NCBI GenBank assembly: GCA_040954595.2
Contig: CM082582.2
Location: forward strand, 6,634,001-6,698,000
Length of the DNA stretch: 64,000 nucleotides
Reading direction: 5' to 3'
Source of the DNA: Balanoglossus misakiensis
Taxonomy: Eukaryota > Hemichordata
The notes beneath the pieces were generated by a model. That model saw only the letters and a list, made by a program, of their open reading frames with translations, was not told the origin of the DNA and did not search any database. A program made the position numbers and the translations under genes. This document shows positions 59,801 through 64,000 of this stretch, one piece after another (position 1 is the stretch's first letter; the number at the start of each line of letters is the position of its first letter).

Positions 59801-62149
59801 CGTCCGCAAGCAGAACAGGCTCCACGATAGCGAAATCAAATTCCACTTGCAACTCCACAGCTGAGCTGATCACCGCCCTAAAAAAATAGATTCAAAAGAT
59901 CTGTGCTATAAACTAAAAAGCGACCAGCACTGCAACTTACTTCAAAATGACAAATCTTGCAAGCCTCCAAATGACCACTCCCTCTGGCCACAGAGGGAGC
60001 TGTTTGGAGGAAATCAGTGGTACATGTCTGCAATTTTTTTTTTTTTTTTTTTTGTGGGGGGGGGGGGGGTCAAGTTCTCTATAAATTACAGTGAAATACT
60101 GCCAACTTACTTCAAAATGACAAATCTAGCAAGCCTCCAAATGAGCGAAATGTGACTCTGCACGTATGCCACCGGCACGGCATTGAAAGCACTGTAACCG
60201 TCCAAGGTCAGGGCTGGTCGCACATTGCTGACATACATGACAGTGTTGGCCTCTATCTCCTCGTCATTGATTTGCATATCCCAGACTCGGCTCCCATCAA
60301 CGCGTTCACACTCGAAGAAAGTGGAGATGTTGCCAACAAACATTACCTAGGATTTAAAAAAATACAGAAACATATAGGCGCATTTAAACAACCACTCAAC
60401 CTAGCAGCACCCGCTACAATCATTCCAGCTATGCTGAGCTGTGTATTGATGATTGCACGTTCCTCTGGGCGGTTCAAGTAAACAGTATAAGCTCAGTATT
60501 GTAACACATTTTCTGTGAACGATACCTGGTACTTTCATGGTAAGAGGAGTGGAATATATGGTTGAGAGATCGTGCCTCGCGACGCCAGTACCGGTACATG
60601 TTGTTCAACGACGGTCAGGGCTCCACGTGTATACTGACGACGTTCATGTGTCCAGTGACCTGCTCTGACCTTGGTGGCTGACATGGTATAAAAAATGAAC
60701 AGCGCCATCTTTCGACGGTACCACGGCACAACATTTAAAACGTGTCACAACTTACATTGTCACTTCGAAATGTCTCGTTGAGGTCATAATTGCCCCTGGT
60801 GTAGAGATTAAACAGCAGCTTATTTCCGGTGCCGGTGAAATTCTGGAAGAAATCGTCTCCAAAGTAGTCGTCTGCCATTGTTGCGTCTTGATAAATATTT
60901 GAACAGCTACCAGTGCTGGAGGATAGTAAATGTCCGTTATATTCGTCGATGACTGGAGTAGACGTGCTGTATTTGAATGGTTGGAAATCAAGAACCCAGA
61001 GTTCGTCCGTCCCTAAATAAAAAGTAAGATAAAAAATTATATAGGGCTGAAGGTGGGGGCTCATGCATAAGTTTACATCTGGGCCCTCCCCTAGCTGTGG
61101 AAACGCAAAGCTGTATAAACGTAAGGGGTGGGATATGCCCCGCACGGTAAAGCTACGTTTCCACAGCTAGCCCACTCCATAACATTTCATTGGCAGCTAC
61201 CTGTTTTTTGTAAAATGACACCATACTTTATTGAATATTTGAAATGGGTATGTTACATTACTGTCTTGAAGAAATGGACCCTGACGTATGTATGCACTGA
61301 TCGCCGAATCCTGTGGTTGAAACGAACTTGATCCCGACATTTCTACCGTAAGACTGTGAAATATATAGTCGACAGGTATATGCTTTAGGCCTACATTCAG
61401 ATAATCACCGTGACTCAACGATCAATGTCCGCATTGTACTGTGACTGATCGATTGTCACATGTCAGACCTATCCGCGAGAGTGATCATTATGCGATGCAG
61501 GTGCGTATAGGATCATTAGGCCTTATACCAAAAAAAAATCAATAAAGTCACTTTTAAAAAGTGCAGGTAGCCTACGTGTGACGGGAAACGGGGTCGCGAG
61601 GGTCGGAGGGCACCAAACCACGCGCGATCAAAATCAAAACCCATTCAGGGATGGCGACAATCGAAAATGTGAAAACTGTACAAACAAGTGGGATGGGACG
61701 TCAACATGGGATCGATACGACGATGCATTGCCCATCAGTGGTAGTACTTTACGTATACCACTCTGGATCGGTGATCGCATATTGGCATACGGATAGCTAG
61801 CTTCTATGTAACTACATGTACGTTTAATTGCTAATCCCCGTGATTCCTAACGATACTTTACACCCCACCCACCCCACCCTGCTGAGTTGGTGGGGGGCAC
61901 ACAGAAACGAAGGAAACAAAATCAAACCCACAACCTACCTGCCACGTTCTCGACGCTGATGTCAAGCTCGGTGAAACCGTCGACAACTCGGAACGTCTGA
62001 ACGACGGCCCGGCCCATATTCCCGAAGAGATCATCCTCCGTTCTATCCGACAACGTTTCACCGAAGCGCCCTTCGAGGCCATGCGATGAAAAATCGAGAA
62101 TAATCAGAACGCACAGAAGGAAATACGGTAGCGGCAGCGCAATCGCCAT
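48791..62149 (-). CDS. multidomain cell-surface lectin-like mosaic protein, 23 exons
   Basis: Predicted 1,939 residues. Exons in order: 62149-61939, 61012-60756, 60346-60111, 59877-59652, 59536-59344, 59091-58994, 58775-58593, 58090-57895, 57376-56729, 56503-56273, 56067-55873, 55674-55648, 55476-53971, 53712-53560, 53066-52925, 52719-52652, 52491-52310, 51841-51684, 51414-51221, 50950-50894, 50626-50486, 50180-49960, 49087-48791. All borders are AG/GT, phases agree and the sum divides by three. Parts: signal peptide (MAIALPLPYFLLCVLIIL), unassigned N-terminal region (to 533), LamG-like (535-749), F-type lectin (752-888), microexon, long unassigned segment then TSP1 (about 1,355-1,400), C-type lectin (about 1,403-1,523), NYFS/YYGCP segment (1,585-1,701), polybasic sites (1,790-1,830), hydrophobic tail. 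The two lectin modules suggest glycan binding outside the cell in recognition or adhesion. The exact role is unknown and I recognise no orthologue. Confidence 0.85.
49216..49832. mobile_element. 617-bp palindromic MITE with TTAA ends
   Basis: TTAAAGGGGAAATCCGTCGT at the left is mirrored by ACGACGGATTTCCCCTTTAA at the right, and the inverted match continues for about 250 bases into each arm with few differences and small indels. TTAA at both borders fits piggyBac-type target duplication. It has no coding capacity, so it is non-autonomous, and it sits in intron 22 of the mosaic gene. Confidence 0.85.
49960..50180 (-). other. polybasic, furin-like cleavage region (exon 22)
   Basis: TTRRRRDARRHKRSILT and, about 20 residues on, ARRSARQRRN fit the R-X-(K/R)-R furin rule several times. 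They lie before the C-terminal cysteine-rich segment, so the ectodomain may be released or the protein cut into two chains. Confidence 0.65.
51221..51841 (-). other. NYFS/YYGCP domain, exons 18-19
   Basis: Encodes VLYSAGQEVLRLVFDG, VSWFTEDRLMESPYSDI, NYFSIPG, RRFFISQNYYGCPDDLGY and PLFLYSTGDSYMKWS. The pattern (rigid Cys-Pro-Asp turn, WF and YS motifs) looks like a conserved extracellular beta-domain that I recall in invertebrate surface proteins, but I cannot name the family. Confidence 0.5.
52652..53712 (-). other. C-type lectin-like domain, exons 14-16
   Basis: Exon 14 has AKSYCVGRGGRLARIKSEEA; exon 15 has GEVIQYATWISYNPDDYDGD followed by EDCVTLW; exon 16 has FNDYPCHHVVPFICEY. These are the standard CTLD landmarks. 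The sugar-site EPN/QPD motif appears as NPD and WND as FND, so calcium-dependent sugar binding is doubtful. Confidence 0.85.
53756..53940 (+). repeat. (CAT)n-rich microsatellite filling intron 13
   Basis: About 185 bases of ATC/CAT units with CAC, CTC and GAT variants. They make up most of the 258-base intron between exons 13 and 14. His- and Met/Asp-rich open frames here are artefacts. Confidence 0.95.
53980..54130 (-). other. thrombospondin type 1 repeat at the end of exon 13
   Basis: DEWTTWSECSKSCSNGVRS, then RTCW and CPGNEVVVMACNTQDC. This is a full TSP1 repeat with W..W and six cysteines. The preceding ~450 residues of the same 1,506-base exon are not assignable. Confidence 0.9.
55648..55674 (-). 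other. 27-base microexon (exon 12)
   Basis: Acceptor TTTCAG and donor GTAAGA flank 27 bases that encode DLYAVQFTD when joined in phase 1 on both sides. Skipping it would keep the frame. Confidence 0.75.
55873..56503 (-). other. F-type lectin (fucolectin) domain, exons 10-11
   Basis: NIARGKNAEQSS, then AVDGN, WWRVDLADDYVV, NRGDCCGERL and LTLCEVEVYT are signatures of the fucolectin-tachylectin-4-pentraxin-1 (FTP) fold. The fucose-binding triad appears as His-X26-Arg-Gly-Asp, where the classical form is His-X24-Arg-X-Asp. The paired Cys of DCC is present. Fucose binding is likely but not certain given the two extra residues. Confidence 0.85.
56729..57376 (-). other. LamG/concanavalin-like domain, exon 9
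   Basis: One 648-base exon, flanked by phase-1 introns, encodes about 215 residues with the laminin-G/pentraxin-like pattern: GVYRFRNKPHSFVEFPNDGA, SMTLLVKVFPLGTRGPVV, WNYIGFTYDSATGMVRLFRD and YFHGMVTCLQVYSRLLSSEE. The phase 1-1 exon is a movable module. Confidence 0.75.
58479..58573 (+). repeat. foldback MITE, copy D (intron 7)
   Basis: TAACCCTTTCACC at the left and GGTGAAAGGGTTA at the right form a perfect 13-base terminal inverted repeat, with GAGGTCCAACC and GGCCTGGACTG inside. It lies just 20 bases from exon 7 of the mosaic gene and carries a 15-C run. Confidence 0.85.
59932..60144 (-). repeat. direct duplication of an exon end with its splice donor
   Basis: About 43 bases at 60,101-60,144 (the last ~33 coding bases of exon 3 plus its GTAAGT donor) recur at 59,932-59,974 inside the intron with one or two changes, 170 bases apart. 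Between the copies lie a T20 run and a G14 run. The intronic copy is a decoy donor. Confidence 0.8.
61091..61170. repeat. 15-bp perfect inverted repeat in intron 1
   Basis: CTAGCTGTGGAAACG (61,091-61,105) and CGTTTCCACAGCTAG (61,156-61,170) with a 50-base spacer. Could be the end of a small transposon or a hairpin. Confidence 0.7.
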
Positions 62150-62255
62150 CGGTAGTCAACAGAACGAAGCGAAGGCGAAGACTGGGCGTTACAATCACCT
62201 GCTTTCCCGCAAGTGCTGTACTCGGGAAAGTCCGGGGGAAAGTCTCGGACCGCCA

Positions 62256-62262
62256 ATTTATA
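62256..62262 (-). promoter_or_regulatory. TATA-like box of the mosaic gene
   Basis: Minus strand reads GGAACTATAAATTGGC. A start near 62,230 would leave a 5' UTR of about 80 bases. Confidence 0.45.
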
Positions 62263-63528
62263 GTTCCAGGTGTTGTATAATAATATTCCATGTTCACATG
62301 CTAATAAGCTGAATAACAATGAATAAACGACGCCGGGTATTTCTGTTACTGCAATCGTATCGCCGAATAGACCGTTTAATCAACGTGGACCAGCTAACCT
62401 TTTATCAACTGGCTGAAGTGTTCAATTTCTCAAATTTTGCTTCTAAATCTGTTATAAACTTACAAGACTAGCAAATTTTCGGTAAATTATGTTGAAATGC
62501 GATGTAACGGAAAACGGTTGTCTGATTGGTCAATGAAAAACTGTACTTGACGACGTCATCTATCACAGCTGTCAATCCTGTTGGCAGAACCAGCTATTAG
62601 TATTCATAAGCGCTAAAAGCAGGTGCGACTCAAGAGATGCTGCATGCATACAACCAGGTGTTCACTCCTTCGCTAGACGCATTCAAATTTACAATGCAAC
62701 AGGTGTTTTTTTCAGGGGGTGACATGTCCCCCCCTCCCCCCAACTCTGGGGGGAAGTTGATGCTCATTGCGAGCGCACAGGTTGTGTTAAGTTAACTAGG
62801 TGAACGGCCGGCATTTTCGCGTACATGGACTGGTCAACTGTTGAGTCCCATCATAACGTTTCAACGGCGTCTTTACATTCTTATAGGGAACGTTATATAT
62901 ATACCGCTGTTTTATACCGTCGTCTCGACTCTTTCTAAATTGCAGTGATTTTTTGCGGTACAGAAAAGGTGACGCCCACTACTTGACAAAGTGACACTAT
63001 AAAAAGTAACATTGCATTGGTATAGAACAGGAAAAATATTTTGCATAACCGAAAATAGACTAGTAGAACCGGTAAATATATTTGCCAGTTGTAAAATAGA
63101 GACCGTACCGATGATCCAGCTTCTTGAGCTTTTAAAGGTAGCTGATATTGTTACACATTGCTTATCAAGTACAGACGAAAGTGGTGAATTTTGAGATGGG
63201 CACACGTACTGGAACACAATCTGATTAAAATCAGATTTAGGGTACGGCGACGTCTTTTAGCTCGCATAAGAATACCGTACATTTAAAAAAGCTCTGAACA
63301 CCAATCGCCCCTGCAAACTTACAACATGTAGTCATTGCACTAGAAAAGGATGGAAGGAGAATGTTTGGGCTAGGCATGTTTCCGATTTTGAAAACACATT
63401 TTGCTGATGGTGTATGCGCATGTGTCCATTCGTGAGCGTGTATCATTCCTTGCATTCTGGGTAGAGGTAGTGCCCATCTCAGCACGGTGTTTCAAAAATA
63501 ACGCTGGCCATCGAAACCTAGTTTTTTG

Positions 63529-63637
63529 CTTTTTGCGGGTTCTAGCACTTTAGGCCTTTACATAGACAAGCCTCTGGTTGCCTTTTGCGGGTTACTAGTA
63601 CTTTGGGCCTTTACATAGGCGTGCAAGCCTCTGGTTG
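63529..63637 (+). repeat. tandem duplication of about 55 bp
   Basis: Two neighbouring units each read TTTTGCGGGTT, CTAG.ACTTT.GGCCTTTACA and AAGCCTCTGGTTG. The second unit is a few bases longer. It sits about 90 bases before the TATA-like box of the next gene. Confidence 0.8.
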
Positions 63638-63723
63638 GACGTTTATGTTAGACCACAGACAAAGAGAAACAGTCTGTTTTTTCTCTCTTTTGTATGTGGT
63701 TAGACCAAAATAGAGCGTTGTTC

Positions 63724-63730
63724 TATAAAG
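63724..63730 (+). promoter_or_regulatory. TATA-like box of the right-edge gene
   Basis: TATAAAG lies about 110 bases before the ATG at 63,838, which gives a normal 5' UTR of about 80 bases. Confidence 0.4.
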
Positions 63731-63837
63731 GCCCACAGATACGAGTGCCCAATACATCAGATAACTGAAAGGTTTCGAGGACAACCATTTTCCTGACGAG
63801 CCATCTCCGTGGTGCTTACTAGCTACGATACCTGAAG

Positions 63838-63986
63838 ATGAAAAGGGCGGCCATAATTCTGTTTACAGTTTTGTTTGTGAGTTTCTTTGCTCGCGATGCA
63901 CTCGGCGGCGTCCGACGTGGCCGGCTCAGGCCAATGCGGCTGACCGAAGAGAGGGCTAATTTGGTCGAAACCCCAAATATAATCAC
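63838..63986 (+). CDS. first exon of a secreted or membrane protein (partial, runs off the window)
   Basis: The ATG opens a 49-codon exon that ends at a strong GTGAGT donor (phase 2). It starts MKRAAIILFTVLFVSFFARD, a clear signal peptide, then ALGG, then basic residues (VRRGRLRPMRL) and an acidic/polar stretch (TEERANLVETPN). A TATA-like box lies at the right distance upstream. The rest of the gene is outside the window, so the product cannot be named. The signal-peptide hydrophobicity, the donor and the upstream box together make a real exon more likely than chance. Confidence 0.6.
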
Positions 63987-64000
63987 GTGAGTTATGCTTT

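Larger units (their letters stand above)
57895..62149 (-). other. N-terminal region of the mosaic protein, exons 1-8
   Basis: The signal peptide is followed by about 510 residues with several Asn-X-Ser/Thr sites, scattered cysteines and no family I recognise. Notable stretches are TDELWVLDFQPFKYSTSTP, NISTFFECERVDGSRVWDM, KQSWEFKFELEVDM and DKYVLQLQLFLVCRGEHLL. They look like beta-rich extracellular domains. Exon 8 ends in a Gln/Pro-rich linker that leads into LamG. Confidence 0.7.
62150..63837. other. divergent spacer between the mosaic gene and the right-edge gene
   Basis: About 1.7 kb holding the likely promoters of both genes, a TATATATA stretch near 62,894, a tandem duplication at 63,529-63,637 and a GCATTCTGGG word near 63,452. 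No exon other than the one at 63,838 is visible. Confidence 0.5.

Overview
The window is animal nuclear DNA: protein-coding genes split by short GT-AG introns, long AT-rich gene-free tracts, microsatellites and miniature inverted-repeat transposons. The domain repertoire (a SLIP-GC-type nuclear GTPase, a PDZ-LIM/ALP-type LIM protein, and a secreted protein mixing LamG, F-type lectin, thrombospondin and C-type lectin domains) and the frequent acatgta-type words suggest a marine invertebrate deuterostome such as a lancelet or acorn worm. That assignment is an inference; no species marker is visible.

Layout. Bases 1-22,396 hold no gene I can support, only dispersed repeats and possible regulatory DNA. 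A single-exon BTB-BACK-Kelch (KLHL) gene lies on the minus strand at 22,397-24,169, with a TATA box and an octamer just upstream. After a 1.8-kb divergent spacer, a 24-exon plus-strand gene (25,935-41,207) encodes a predicted 3,466-residue protein. Its parts, in order, are an N-terminal FHA domain, a giant acidic exon of 5.3 kb, a dynamin-like SLIP-GC GTPase with coiled coil, a C-terminal region built from duplicated exons, and a last exon carrying a SUMO-interacting motif and a basic nuclear-localisation tail. All 24 exons join in frame. I consider this the most unusual item in the window.

A 4.5-kb spacer follows, then the 3' exons of a LIM-domain gene of the PDLIM/ALP type (45,727-47,263, plus), whose 5' exons I could not find. 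It runs tail-to-tail into a 23-exon minus-strand gene (62,149 to 48,791) encoding a predicted 1,939-residue cell-surface mosaic. That protein has a signal peptide, an unassigned N-terminal region, LamG, an F-type lectin domain, a 9-codon microexon, a long unassigned region ending in TSP1, a C-type lectin domain, a conserved-looking NYFS/YYGCP segment, polybasic furin-like sites and a GPI-type or membrane tail. At the right edge a first exon with a signal peptide (63,838-63,986, plus) opens another gene that runs off the window.

Two transposon-like families are visible: a ~95-bp foldback repeat with AACCCTTTCACC ends (four copies, two in introns) and a 617-bp palindrome bounded by TTAA inside an intron of the mosaic gene. 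CTCF-like motifs sit in the three main spacers. Exon models were drawn by hand from splice signals, reading frame and phase, without transcript evidence.
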